Below, one piece after another: positions 51,094-61,635 of a DNA stretch of 64,000 nucleotides; position 1 is the stretch's first letter; every line of letters starts with the position of its first letter. Location: assembly GCA_023408315.1 (NCBI GenBank), contig JAEYKI010000008.1:641318-705317 (forward strand), read 5' to 3'. Made by a program: the position numbers and the translations under genes. The notes below the pieces were generated by a model. The model did not search any database. It saw only the letters and a list, made by a program, of their open reading frames with translations, and had not been told where the DNA came from. This DNA comes from Bacillota bacterium. GTDB lineage: Bacteria > Bacillota > Clostridia > Christensenellales > Christensenellaceae.

Positions 51094-53904
51094 TCAGACG
51101 TCTTTTGTACAGTCGCTTTTTTGTAACCGCCGGTATTTCAGTAAAATTATCAAATAGATCAAAACGGCACAAATTGAAATGATACTCCCGGCATATAAAT
51201 AGGGCGGCACGTAACTCAGCTCTATGCTGTGTTTGCCTTTATCTACGGCTATTCCCATCAAGCCCCTGTCTGCCAGCAGTATATCCGTCTTTATACCGTC
51301 CACTTTGGCGCTCCATCCTTTATCAAAAGGGATGGATAAAAACAATATTTTGCTGTCCGTACTTTCAATCTCTCCTGTGATACGGTTTTGAGAAAAAGAT
51401 GTGATGTTCATCCTGTCTTCTTTTTTATCCTCGGCTGCCTGTTCATACAAGGATTGAGGCAGCGTTTCAACCACAAAACCGTTGATGGTGTAAACACCCG
51501 CGCTTGCGAAATTGATCCGCAAAGTATCAATGGATGGGCCTGAAAAGTCATAAGCAGCCTCGCCTTTATTCAGATTAACTAGATACGTTTCTGTAATCTC
51601 GCCGTTCTTAATCCAGTCAACCCATCCGTAGGTCTCCTGACTTGAAGACATTTTATAACTTGCCTCGGTCGAAGATGGACTTTCAGCGGTCTCAGCAGAT
51701 ATGGGAATATCAATATAGTGCGCTCCATCCCCTGTCGACTCAAATGTTAATTGATTGTTGTCAAAAGACAGTATCTGAATCCCTTGCGTTGCCAGGTTGT
51801 TAAAACTCACTTGTAAGCTGGTTTTTTGGTTTTCCAGGGTACGGACATCAAAATGGCTTAACCCTTTCGGTACGGGTGTGCCGTCTTCCAGCGCAACCGC
51901 GTGCAAAAGCGTCAGGTCTCTTACAACGTTTCCGGCGTTTCCAATTTCGCTTACATACACATATTGATCATAGCCCGTTCCCAAGGAAAACGCATTGTCG
52001 TTTTCAAAAATATAGTGATCTTCAATTTTTCCAATAGATTTATACCCGGGGAATTCCGGCGACTCCGATTTGGAAAGCATGTATTTAACCCCCAGCAAGC
52101 TGTAAAGAGCATACCGGGTATTAAAAGGATATACGTAATTTGATGGATTAACTACCAAACCGGCATTTACAAATCCGAAAAAATCAAGGTTATACTGTGT
52201 CTGCAGCGTATAAGATTTGACGCCGTAATATTTTTGATATAATGAAGCGTCAAGAATACTCGCGTCATATTTTTTCTCGTCCGTTTCCATTCTGTAGAAA
52301 GCATTGTTTTCTCTTTGATTTAAAAATGCGACCGCTTCATTTGTACTGTCGTTATAAGTTATTTTACCGGTTTCAAAATCATTGGATAAAAATATGCGGT
52401 CAACGTTAACAGTATGGTACGAAAAAATACCCGCTTCAACACATACAACCGCAGCCAGCAGCAGCAATACTGTCCGCCTAGCGATTGCGGATCTTTTATA
52501 CAATATAAGCAACAAAAAACCTGCAAGTATAAACAATCCGCATAAAAGCAATATTACAGGGTCAAAATCAAAGTTTACTAAAGACGGTTCCATTCGGTCT
52601 ATAAAAACACCTGCAGCACCTATACCACCGATTGCCGTGAAAGTAATAAATAATACGAGCAAGTGAATATTTCTTTTATAAATCATATTTTCAAAAATAA
52701 CAGCACATGAATACAATACAATAATAATGATGATAAATGATGACAGCTTATATGTATCCCTTAAAAAACCATTTGCTATAAAACGCACATAAGGGAAGAT
52801 AATGTAACATGCCGCCATGGCAAGCATAACCAAAATAGCGTTTCTTTTGCGTCTTTCTTTTATGAAAAACGCTTGCGGTAACAAAACCATGGATATAGTC
52901 CCACAATAAAAAAGCGGATCCTCAAGATAATTTATTATGCCGGTATAATTGTTCCCTGTTCCAAGAGCGTCGATCGATATCCATCTGTAAAATGTTGTAA
53001 AAAATTCTTTAAAATTCATAAAACTGAAAGGGGATACGGTTTTTAGCGACTCTGAAACGGAATTGTAGTTCGAAATTCTGGCAGAGCTCAATTGGAACAG
53101 AATATTTGGTAAAAATATTACAGCTGCCAGCGCCGCTCCCAACGCAAAAAAACCGATATATTTAAAAATAAACTTTGTAAAATCCCTACGTCTGAACGTA
53201 TGGATGGACAGATAACGGATCAGCACATATATAAAAAAATAGGCCGTGTATAATGTGCTTTGGAATCCCTTCTGGGATAAAAAAAACACCGCGACAGCAA
53301 GCGGAAGCATTCTGAAATCAAAATCCGCCAGACAACGCTCGATTGCATAAAGCACAAACGCAGCCCATACCACTTCGTTCGGGTATGAAACCCATGCTCC
53401 CCTGCCGATCATATGACCGCAAAAGGCGTAAAGAGTCGCAACGATAAAGCTGATATTACCGTTTATTTTTGCCTTTTTTAAAAACAGATAAAAAAACAAT
53501 CCCGCGACAACCGGTTTTGCAGCCTGTAGATATCCAAGCGAATAAGGCAGCGCACTTTTGCCAAGTAATATGGCAATGCTGATGAAAGGATCACCAAACG
53601 AAGACATGTACGCATAAACGTTCTGCCCCAAGCCCAAATTAAACGTCCACCAAGGATAGCCGAATGATCTTATATAATCCGCCATATATCCAACCATCGG
53701 AAGGGTCTGGTTGTGCAGGTCGCTGCCGATATCCGATTCTGCATAGATATAGAGCTTATGAAACAGTATAAAATCTTTGTATACAAAAAATGATAGGATG
53801 GATAAAACAAAAATCAAACACCAAAGCGGATGCCTGCAATAAAAGCGGTACATTCTACCGGAAGAGACACGGATTATCCATTTGTTTTGATTAATTTCCA
53901 TCAT
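51094..53904 (-). CDS. YfhO-family membrane protein
   Basis: Protein of 936 aa with about 13 helices in the first 560 residues and near the C-terminus, and a large extracytoplasmic domain between. The first loop has 'ESDIGSDLHNQTLPM', typical of YfhO. Members glycosylate lipoteichoic acid or other wall polymers as GT-C type enzymes. ATG at 53904 has GAGG 7 nt upstream; 16 nt after the preceding gene. It would use a lipid-linked sugar donor. Confidence 0.88.
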   Translation of the reverse strand: MMEINQNKWIIRVSSGRMYRFYCRHPLWCLIFVLSILSFFVYKDFILFHKLYIYAESDIGSDLHNQTLPMVGYMADYIRSFGYPWWTFNLGLGQNVYAYMSSFGDPFISIAILLGKSALPYSLGYLQAAKPVVAGLFFYLFLKKAKINGNISFIVATLYAFCGHMIGRGAWVSYPNEVVWAAFVLYAIERCLADFDFRMLPLAVAVFFLSQKGFQSTLYTAYFFIYVLIRYLSIHTFRRRDFTKFIFKYIGFFALGAALAAVIFLPNILFQLSSARISNYNSVSESLKTVSPFSFMNFKEFFTTFYRWISIDALGTGNNYTGIINYLEDPLFYCGTISMVLLPQAFFIKERRKRNAILVMLAMAACYIIFPYVRFIANGFLRDTYKLSSFIIIIIVLYSCAVIFENMIYKRNIHLLVLFITFTAIGGIGAAGVFIDRMEPSLVNFDFDPVILLLCGLFILAGFLLLILYKRSAIARRTVLLLLAAVVCVEAGIFSYHTVNVDRIFLSNDFETGKITYNDSTNEAVAFLNQRENNAFYRMETDEKKYDASILDASLYQKYYGVKSYTLQTQYNLDFFGFVNAGLVVNPSNYVYPFNTRYALYSLLGVKYMLSKSESPEFPGYKSIGKIEDHYIFENDNAFSLGTGYDQYVYVSEIGNAGNVVRDLTLLHAVALEDGTPVPKGLSHFDVRTLENQKTSLQVSFNNLATQGIQILSFDNNQLTFESTGDGAHYIDIPISAETAESPSSTEASYKMSSSQETYGWVDWIKNGEITETYLVNLNKGEAAYDFSGPSIDTLRINFASAGVYTINGFVVETLPQSLYEQAAEDKKEDRMNITSFSQNRITGEIESTDSKILFLSIPFDKGWSAKVDGIKTDILLADRGLMGIAVDKGKHSIELSYVPPYLYAGSIISICAVLIYLIILLKYRRLQKSDCTKDV

Positions 53905-53920
53905 AACAAATCCTCGTTTG

Positions 53921-56900
53921 CTATATGCCATATCGGCTATTCCTATTTTTTTCATGCAGAGCCTTATTTAGTACGCTATTTAAATTTTTCTGGAAAACAT
54001 CCATGGAAAAATGCTGCTCGTAAAGTCTTCTGCCGTTTTGCCTAAGTTCAGTCATTTTATCGTGATTATCAATTATATCCATCATTTTTTGGGAAAGAGC
54101 CGCATAATCTTCATTTTGAATAACAAACCCGTTTTTTCCATCTTCAATAAAATATGACGTACCGGTCTTGTCCGAACAAATGCATATTTTTGAAAACATT
54201 AACGCTTCCGTCAAAACGACCGGCATCGGATCGTCGCGTGACGGTGCAACGACACATAGCGATTCATCATATATTTTGAATAGTTCCTCCCGGGGCAGAG
54301 ATTGTCTGACGATAGCGTTGTCATTTTCATTACAGAACTGCACCACCATGTTATAGACGTCCTGTTCATTAATTTTGCCGCCGATAAATATAAATTCAGC
54401 TTGATTGCGGTAATGTTTGGGCATCGCTTCAATGGCTTTTATAAATAGATCATGCCCTTTTCTTTTTTCAAAACTTCCAACCAGAAGAAATCTAATTTTT
54501 TCTTTTTTTTGCAGATCTGCTTGTGTTGACTGGTCTTCGACTCCGTACAAAAAAATATCCGTATCGTATTCGACACCGAATCGTTTCAACATATTCTGGA
54601 CATATTGGCTGACACACAATACGCGTATATTTTCTCCCACTTTCTTAGGCAATTTAGGCGCTAAAAAGTCCAGGGTCGAATCGCCCTCATGAAGCCACCA
54701 AACAATCGGAATATCAACATTGTTATACCGGCTGATAAGGTTATGGCACAGCATTGCGGACATAATTGTCAAATCGAAATTTGTGATAAAACTATCAAAA
54801 TACCAAAAATTATCCTTAGGTATTTCGGGATCTTCTTTATAGCGGTAATCGCTTAACGCTTTATCAACAATCACAATCAGCCCAGCCTTTAACATATCGG
54901 CTTTCAATGGTCCGTCTTCCGGAGAGGCAACTATTACAAAATAACCGTTTTCGTGAAGCAGCTTTGCCATATCAAATAAAACCAGAGGTCCTCCTGTACG
55001 CGTCAATTCATGCGATACAAGCAACAAATCTCCTTTATATGTTTTTTGGCCGTCAAAAACAACAGGATAATATACCTTATGCGGCAATTGTTTAAAGCCA
55101 AACTCATATTTTTTCATAGAATCTGTAAAATATCTGTCACGTTCAATATATTTTTTATAATGCTTCAAGCAGTATACATCCGCCTTATCCTTTTTCCATT
55201 TAATTGCCCAGGTACCGCTTCCCGGATGAATCAGGCAGCTATAGGGCGTATAAACACACCGAAGGCCTTTTTCAATCAAACGAAAACTGATTTCCACATC
55301 GGAATGTCCGTTAGGGGTATTGTTTGCGTCAAAACCATCAATGTCTATAAAGATATCTTTTTTTATGGCAAGGCACGCTCCGGATAATATGCTTACTTCC
55401 CTAACATGCTGTTGGTTGATATTGTTTCCTGTTAAATCATATATATCCTTCATAAGAAAGGTAGGGCCATTTAAACCATATTCAGGATGGGCGCTGACTG
55501 CGCCTGCATATTGAATTTTATTTGCGTCCTCATAAAGCATAAGGGGCGAAACAGCGCCTACATCCGGTAAATACAGAATATCAAGGAGCCGCTCTATCCA
55601 GTCTTTTGTATGCGGGTAAGCATCATCATTAAAAAATATCAGTATTTCACCTGCCGCTTTTTTAGCCCCCTCATTGCATTTTTCCGAAAAATTAAACAGC
55701 TTGTCATATTTGCATATATGAAGCGAATCGTAATATGGAAAACACTCTTCCAGTTGTTCGGCAAGCAATGAATTCACAACCGGTACAATCTCGTAATTTG
55801 TATAGGATGTCCTTATATTGATGAAATCGATTGATTGTTTTAAATTTTCAAATGAATCTGTGGGAATAATAATACTCACCTTTGGCAGATTTTCAAGGAC
55901 GATTCTAGCATTATTCCCGCCTTCGCGTCTTTGCATCAACGGTTTGAAGCTATTTCTTAAATACCAGTCTCTTGCAGCCATTATATTGGAAGTAATCGCA
56001 AAATCTTTCCCATCGGCAGCGGCTGACGTAGCAATAGCTCTCCAGAAATATAAAACCCTTTCTATATGACAGATTTTTTGCGCAAGCTGAGATGCCCGCA
56101 GGGCCAAATCATAATCCTGTGAAAAATCGTACTCTGAGCGGAACCCCCCCGCTCTTTTAACCAACTCCGTTTTATATACTGTTAAGTGTGCAGTATACAT
56201 ATAATTTAACAGAAGGGCGGGCGACCAATCGGGTTTAAAGAAAAAGCCAAACAGCTTCTTTTCCGCAGTGGCATTTATTTTGCATTCGTCGGAATAAATA
56301 TAATCGGCGTCCTTGTTTTCGTTGATCTCTTTTACAAACCAATAGAAAGCATCTGGCGTTATTTCGTCGTCTTGGTCAATCAAAGCGACGTATTCGCCAT
56401 GCGCCATTTCCAGAGAAATATTGGACGCCGCAGAAATACCCTTATTTTCAGTCATACGAGTGATACGGATTCTATCGTCATTTTCCGTATATTTTTCAAT
56501 TAAAGAATTTCCTCTTCCATCTTTGGATCCGTCGTCTACCAAACACAATTCCCAGTTTTTATAATATTGATTCTGTATGGAATGAATCGCAATTTCAAGC
56601 CAATTCACGGGTGGATTATACAAGGGCATAATAATAGAAATAAGAGGTTTATATGCCAACGCCGAAATATCCGCCAATATTTCTTCTTTGGTAAATTCAC
56701 ACTGCTGTTCATTAAATATCCAGTTACCAATAATATTTTTTTCTGCAATTACCTTATGAACAGAAGTGGCATAAGGGTTCATCAATATTTCAGGCACAAT
56801 GGGTTTTCCATGCGCTTTATTGACAACAGCATCCTTCAAGCCTTGCCAGCCGTATTGCTTATATACATTTCTTATCGTGCTCAATACGGTCAATTTATTT

Positions 56901-56950
56901 GATTTTGCCGCCGCCTTAAAAAAATAGCCTGTTTTTTTAAATAAATTCAT
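53921..56950 (-). CDS. Multidomain glycosyltransferase, GT2-GT2-GT4
   Basis: Cytoplasmic protein of 1009 aa. Residues about 100-330: GT2 with 'ISIIMPLYNPPVNWLEIAIH', 'LVDDGSKDG' and 'ALIDQDDEITPDAFYW'. About 355-600: second GT2-like domain ('VSIIIPT', 'IFFNDDAYPHTKDWIERLLD', 'GHSDVEISFRLIEKGLRCVY'). About 640-1009: GT4 with 'LLLVSHELTRTGGPLVLFDM', 'FLLVGSFEKRKGHDLFIKAI' and 'VVAPSRDDPMPVVLTEALMF'. ATG at 56950 with AGGAG 7 nt upstream. Such proteins often add consecutive sugars or polymerise a repeat. Confidence 0.92.
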   Translation of the reverse strand: MNLFKKTGYFFKAAAKSNKLTVLSTIRNVYKQYGWQGLKDAVVNKAHGKPIVPEILMNPYATSVHKVIAEKNIIGNWIFNEQQCEFTKEEILADISALAYKPLISIIMPLYNPPVNWLEIAIHSIQNQYYKNWELCLVDDGSKDGRGNSLIEKYTENDDRIRITRMTENKGISAASNISLEMAHGEYVALIDQDDEITPDAFYWFVKEINENKDADYIYSDECKINATAEKKLFGFFFKPDWSPALLLNYMYTAHLTVYKTELVKRAGGFRSEYDFSQDYDLALRASQLAQKICHIERVLYFWRAIATSAAADGKDFAITSNIMAARDWYLRNSFKPLMQRREGGNNARIVLENLPKVSIIIPTDSFENLKQSIDFINIRTSYTNYEIVPVVNSLLAEQLEECFPYYDSLHICKYDKLFNFSEKCNEGAKKAAGEILIFFNDDAYPHTKDWIERLLDILYLPDVGAVSPLMLYEDANKIQYAGAVSAHPEYGLNGPTFLMKDIYDLTGNNINQQHVREVSILSGACLAIKKDIFIDIDGFDANNTPNGHSDVEISFRLIEKGLRCVYTPYSCLIHPGSGTWAIKWKKDKADVYCLKHYKKYIERDRYFTDSMKKYEFGFKQLPHKVYYPVVFDGQKTYKGDLLLVSHELTRTGGPLVLFDMAKLLHENGYFVIVASPEDGPLKADMLKAGLIVIVDKALSDYRYKEDPEIPKDNFWYFDSFITNFDLTIMSAMLCHNLISRYNNVDIPIVWWLHEGDSTLDFLAPKLPKKVGENIRVLCVSQYVQNMLKRFGVEYDTDIFLYGVEDQSTQADLQKKEKIRFLLVGSFEKRKGHDLFIKAIEAMPKHYRNQAEFIFIGGKINEQDVYNMVVQFCNENDNAIVRQSLPREELFKIYDESLCVVAPSRDDPMPVVLTEALMFSKICICSDKTGTSYFIEDGKNGFVIQNEDYAALSQKMMDIIDNHDKMTELRQNGRRLYEQHFSMDVFQKNLNSVLNKALHEKNRNSRYGI

Positions 56951-57000
56951 CAGTCTACTCCTAAAAATATATAATAAAAAATATCAACAAAGCGAATGTT

Positions 57001-57741
57001 TTATAAATTTTCGCTGTTTTTGTAAGCGTTACAAACTGCTTCAGTAGCCCCTAAAGTCTTTATTTTGCCTTTTTCCAACCACAGAACCCTGTCACATAGC
57101 CTTTCTATCTGTTCAATGGAGTGAGAAACAATTATAACGGTCGTTCCCTCATTCATCATTGTATTTATTCTATCCTCGCATTTCTTTTGGAAAAGAAAAT
57201 CACCAACAGAAAGAATTTCGTCTACGATTAAAATTTCAGGTTTTGTTATGGTTGCAATGGCAAAACCGACACGTGCGACCATTCCAGAAGAATAATTTTT
57301 CATCGGAACGTCCACGAATTCCCAGAGTTCTGCAAAATCAACTATTTCGTTAAATTTAGACTGCAAAAATTTTTTCGTATAACCAAGTACCGTACCGTTT
57401 AAGAAGATATTCTCCCGGGCGGTCAAGTCCATATCAAAACCCGCACCCAGTTCGATCAGCGGAGCAATTGTGCCGCGCACAACTACATTGCCTTGGTAGG
57501 GATTGTAAATACCCGATATCACTTTCAGAAGGGTACTTTTGCCCGACCCGTTCAGACCGATGATACCGAATACTTCCCCTTTCTTTATGGTAAAAGAGAC
57601 ATCCTTTAAGGCAAAAAACTCCTCAAATTTAAGCTGTTTTTTTACTATTTTAATAAAATATTCCTTTAAACTGTCTATTTTTTCCTTAGACAGGTTAAAA
57701 CGCATTGTAACGTTGCAAATTTCGATTATGTCTTCAGCCAT
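57001..57741 (-). CDS. Polysaccharide ABC exporter ATP-binding protein (Wzt/TagH-like)
   Basis: ATPase of 246 aa. Walker A 'GLNGSGKSTLL', signature 'YSSGMVARVGFAIAT', Walker B 'ILIVDEILSVGD'. It lacks the C-terminal carbohydrate-binding domain of Wzt, so it does not recognise a capped chain end in the O9a manner. ATG at 57741 with GAGG 6 nt upstream, 12 nt after the permease gene. Confidence 0.95.
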   Translation of the reverse strand: MAEDIIEICNVTMRFNLSKEKIDSLKEYFIKIVKKQLKFEEFFALKDVSFTIKKGEVFGIIGLNGSGKSTLLKVISGIYNPYQGNVVVRGTIAPLIELGAGFDMDLTARENIFLNGTVLGYTKKFLQSKFNEIVDFAELWEFVDVPMKNYSSGMVARVGFAIATITKPEILIVDEILSVGDFLFQKKCEDRINTMMNEGTTVIIVSHSIEQIERLCDRVLWLEKGKIKTLGATEAVCNAYKNSENL

Positions 57742-57753
57742 AATATACCTCGA

Positions 57754-58530
57754 CTATAGATATAGCACAAAATTCTTTTGTGTTTTTTTAAAAATCAGTA
57801 AGCCAACAACAAGAGATACCAATGCAAATGCTAGACAAATTAAATTATCCTGCACGGTCGGCATTTTACCATACATAAAAACATTCCTGAAGTAATCTAT
57901 AAAATAGAATAAAGGGTTTGCTTTTATAATCGGCAACAGATAATTCGGTATAATCTTGAGAGGATAAAAAATCGGAGTCAAATACATCCAGGCAATCAGC
58001 AATACGGAATACAAATGGTAAATATCGCGAACGAATACGGACAAAGCCGAAAGCGCCATTCCGATCCCAAGCGCGAATACGAACGTATACAGGATAGGAA
58101 CCAGCGTTAAAAACATTAACGTAGTAGGCTCAACCGGAACAAATATCAATACTAACAAAATTGCAATAAATGAAAACAGAAGATTCACAAACGAGAAAAT
58201 TGTACGCTGCAACGGAAAGATGTATTTGGGTATATACACTTTTTTCAGCAACGGGGAGTTGGATACAACGGAAGACATAGCCAAGGTTGTAGATTCCGAA
58301 AAAAAATTATATATCAACGAACCCGTAAGGTAGTAAATCGGAAAATTAGGGATATCAAAGCGGAAAATAGCGGAAAAAACAATGGTGATAACGATCATCA
58401 TTAATAACGGATTCAAAACGCTCCACAATACGCCCAATATGGAACGCCTATATTTAACTTTGATGTCTCTGGATATAAGGTTAAATAGTAATGACTTATA
58501 TTTAAATAGACCGTTTAAGCTGACTAACAT
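57754..58530 (-). CDS. Polysaccharide ABC exporter permease (Wzm/TagG-like)
   Basis: ABC-2-type membrane protein of 258 aa with six helices; 'RDIKVKYRRSILGVLWSVLN' at the N-terminus is the family's cytoplasmic gate helix. ATG at 58530 with AAGGAG 5 nt upstream. Exports a lipid-linked glycan or teichoic-acid-like polymer together with the ATPase. Confidence 0.95.
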   Translation of the reverse strand: MLVSLNGLFKYKSLLFNLISRDIKVKYRRSILGVLWSVLNPLLMMIVITIVFSAIFRFDIPNFPIYYLTGSLIYNFFSESTTLAMSSVVSNSPLLKKVYIPKYIFPLQRTIFSFVNLLFSFIAILLVLIFVPVEPTTLMFLTLVPILYTFVFALGIGMALSALSVFVRDIYHLYSVLLIAWMYLTPIFYPLKIIPNYLLPIIKANPLFYFIDYFRNVFMYGKMPTVQDNLICLAFALVSLVVGLLIFKKTQKNFVLYL

Positions 58531-58689
58531 TTTTTCTCCTTAACCAAATGTATTTTAATTATTATACAGCTATTTCCCCATTATATCAATACATTCGAAT
58601 CTGATATAATTCACTTGTTCACACCTTTTATTGTCGCACTGTCCGCATTTTTGGTTGGTTCATGCCAGGTTGCGCCGGTATCTTTTATC

Positions 58690-61566
58690 TCATTTCTTTT
58701 TTATGGAGCTGAAAACATTGAGAAGAAAATTAACGTAATCATTAAAATCAAATTTATCGCGAATTAGTTTCAAACAAGCTTTGGATTTTTTCTTTAGTAA
58801 ACCCTCATTATACAAATGATCCCTTATGCAACTGCAGAGAGCGGCTGTATCCTCTTTAGGCACCAGCATGCCTGTGTTGCCGGACACAATATCCACATAC
58901 CCGCCGCAATCCTCAAATGCAATAACGGGTACTCCAGCATCCATGGCTTCTATTACAACGCTGGGGAAAGGGTCTTCCCTGGAAGTAAGAAGATACAGAT
59001 CTGCCGCTGCGAAATATTTTCCCACATCTTCTACCGCAGGTATAAACACAACTCGCTTTTTCTCTATCAGTCCAGCGTTTTTGCACATTGACAATATTTC
59101 CCAAAACAAGGGGGTCTCTAGGTTTCCTACCCACACAAAACAAACGCGCGGGTCCTGAAGCCTTTTTGCGCACTTGGCAAAAAGATCAAACCCTTTGCGC
59201 CCGTCAGCAATACCCACGCCCAAGACAATTAGTGCTTCCCTGGCTATTCCAAGTTCGTTTCTTACCTTATCCCGGGCGCTTTGAATGTTTTGTTTATACG
59301 GATTGTTTCTGTATAACCCCTGAGGCCGTATCACAGTCTTGTCAAGGTCAAAAGGCAGTACCTTAAGGTCGGACTTCCTTACAAAATCGGAAGGAAAAAC
59401 AATCTTTTCTGCTTTTTCAACGATCTGCCTAAAACTATCAAGCGCTTCCATTTGCCGTATTATATCCGGCATTTCATGGATTAAAGAAATACAGCAGATA
59501 CCCTGATCAGCGAGCAAACCCAAAACATCGCCGCTGACCACCGTATTGCATATCGCTATATCCGTGTGCCAGCTTCTTATTTTGGAAACCAGTTGTGAGA
59601 TGCTTTCAATATCTCTTCCAATTTGAACAATTTCCTTAGTGTACTTTTCAAAGTCGGGAACAAGCTCTCCTCCATGTCTGAGTATCAAATATACGTTATA
59701 ACCGAAGCTTTCTTTCAGTTGCCTGATTATATGCAATGATAAAAGCTGCGCGCCATGATGAAATGCGTCGTGGGATACAAAGATAATCTTCTTTGCTTCA
59801 GATTGTAAACATTCTGCGGTTGCCTGTAAAACGGAATACCCGAACCGGCAATTCGGTTCCAACTGTGTCCCATCCATCCAACCGTTCCAAGAATCTATAA
59901 ACAGAACTTTCTCCTCATCCGGAAAATGATCCCATGTAAATTGAATAATATCTCTTAACCATTCCATATAAGCTTCTATGGAAAAATTATGATATATGGT
60001 TGCCCTGGCTCTATTTTTTGGCGTATCGTCAAAAGGAAGCATGACGGTTTTATACAGTTTGTATGCCGTCTGCGTTAAATAATATTTTTTCTTTGATATA
60101 TCTGAATAATCGTATATTTTTCCATTAAACTTAGAAAAAAAATGCATGTCATTGTTTGAAAGCGGCTGATATCCTTGTAATTCTATATTAAATCTGGGCG
60201 ATTCTATATAAGCGTCCGCTACGCCTTCATAAAGATCAGGGGACGTTCTCATAAAAAAGAGGTTGATATTGCCTGCGCCGTTGCTTTGGAAATATTCCCG
60301 CCAAATACCGGTTATTTTCTTAATTCCGGGTGCTTTTTCAGGCTTATGTATAACCAGCACAGGCTTCCCATTTAATTTGATATATCGTTCATCCATCAAA
60401 GCGGGCAGTATTTTTTTTGCTAGTCCAATAACAGAATCGGTATCGAACGCCTTTTGGGTATAAGCTTTTTTCCCATAATCCAGGCAAATGCAGAATGGCA
60501 GATCCAAATCTGGGTTGTTAAGTATGTTTTCAAGCGGTGCACCCCAATCTTCATCAGCATTAAGTGAACTTGAGAATATACAAAAACCGTATATGCCATA
60601 ATGCCTTGCAAGCTCCATCTGTTTTCGAATGGTTTCGTTCGCAACCGGATCATAAAATCCGAGTTCTCCCGGCAAACGGGGTTGATAATGTCCTGCAAAC
60701 ATAGGCATAGTTTTTGCAATTTTTGTCCAGGCGGGTTCCGGGGTGCCCGGTTTATTAAAAAACAAACCGGACTTATAAAACGCAATGGCCATGGAATTAA
60801 CCATATTAAAAGTCAAAGGAGCAATAGATTTCCGTACATATTCCCCATTCGATTCTCCCCACCAGTTAATTTGCTGGATCTGCCGGACATACTCTTGCTC
60901 CGGTGTTGTTACTTGGTCATCCACTTGTTTCTTTTCGAGGGAGGTTTTTCTTAAATCTCCATACACACTGCGAACGGATGCGTTTAGCCCGCGTTTCAGC
61001 TTAGCGAATAACCCCTCGTTAAGCGCCTGCTGCTGCGTTTCTGCTAAATTCCTATAGTCTACAATAAACTGATTGAGTTTATCCCTTTGGCTTAAAAGTT
61101 CAATATTGGCATTGACACGCTCTACTCTCGACCTCTCTTCATTATCCAAGAGCTTTTGAAACAATACCCGGGTATCTTTTTCTTTCAAATAAAAGGATAT
61201 CGTGTTCAGAAAGTCCGTAATCCTTAAATTTTCTATAACTAAAATATTGAATCTAATCTGAATACGGGATATGCTATTTTCTTTTAAGATTATTACAATC
61301 TGTTTTTCATCACCAATCAAATAAAAATCCCCTATGACGTCGCCTCTGACATTATAAGGTTCTTTTTCATTCACATCGCATATAACTTTAAGGTTGCCTG
61401 CTACAGCCGAAAAGCCCTTCTCTATTCTTAAAAGCAGCTCGACTGTTCCCGGCGGCAAATCTAAAACAATTTCGTTTCTGTCGCTTAATACAAATTCCCG
61501 AATAGTATTTCTTATATTTAATTTAGAACAACTTTCTATATATGCCTTTATAGGACCTTTGCTCAA
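58690..61566 (-). CDS. WbsX-like glycan protein fused to a GT4 glycosyltransferase
   Basis: Protein of 958 aa. An N-terminal beta-rich domain (about 1-140) and coiled linker lead to a WbsX/GH99-like domain at about 260-600 ('FAGHYQPRLPGELGFYDP', 'MELARHYGIYGFCIFSSSLN', 'VLFIDSWNGWMDGTQLEPN'). The last 350 residues are GT4 ('IIFVSHDAFHHGAQLLSLHI', 'ALIVLGVGIADGRKGFDLFA', 'TSREDPFPSVVIEAMDAGVP'). The start is TTG at 61566 with AGAGG 8 nt upstream. First gene of the exporter unit. WbsX domains occur in O-antigen and rhamnan loci; their reaction is poorly defined. Confidence 0.88.
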   Translation of the reverse strand: MSKGPIKAYIESCSKLNIRNTIREFVLSDRNEIVLDLPPGTVELLLRIEKGFSAVAGNLKVICDVNEKEPYNVRGDVIGDFYLIGDEKQIVIILKENSISRIQIRFNILVIENLRITDFLNTISFYLKEKDTRVLFQKLLDNEERSRVERVNANIELLSQRDKLNQFIVDYRNLAETQQQALNEGLFAKLKRGLNASVRSVYGDLRKTSLEKKQVDDQVTTPEQEYVRQIQQINWWGESNGEYVRKSIAPLTFNMVNSMAIAFYKSGLFFNKPGTPEPAWTKIAKTMPMFAGHYQPRLPGELGFYDPVANETIRKQMELARHYGIYGFCIFSSSLNADEDWGAPLENILNNPDLDLPFCICLDYGKKAYTQKAFDTDSVIGLAKKILPALMDERYIKLNGKPVLVIHKPEKAPGIKKITGIWREYFQSNGAGNINLFFMRTSPDLYEGVADAYIESPRFNIELQGYQPLSNNDMHFFSKFNGKIYDYSDISKKKYYLTQTAYKLYKTVMLPFDDTPKNRARATIYHNFSIEAYMEWLRDIIQFTWDHFPDEEKVLFIDSWNGWMDGTQLEPNCRFGYSVLQATAECLQSEAKKIIFVSHDAFHHGAQLLSLHIIRQLKESFGYNVYLILRHGGELVPDFEKYTKEIVQIGRDIESISQLVSKIRSWHTDIAICNTVVSGDVLGLLADQGICCISLIHEMPDIIRQMEALDSFRQIVEKAEKIVFPSDFVRKSDLKVLPFDLDKTVIRPQGLYRNNPYKQNIQSARDKVRNELGIAREALIVLGVGIADGRKGFDLFAKCAKRLQDPRVCFVWVGNLETPLFWEILSMCKNAGLIEKKRVVFIPAVEDVGKYFAAADLYLLTSREDPFPSVVIEAMDAGVPVIAFEDCGGYVDIVSGNTGMLVPKEDTAALCSCIRDHLYNEGLLKKKSKACLKLIRDKFDFNDYVNFLLNVFSSIKKK

Positions 61567-61635
61567 AACTATTGCCTCTGTTTCTATTCTAAAGATATAG
61601 CCATACCATTATTTACATAAAAGATAAAAAGCAAA

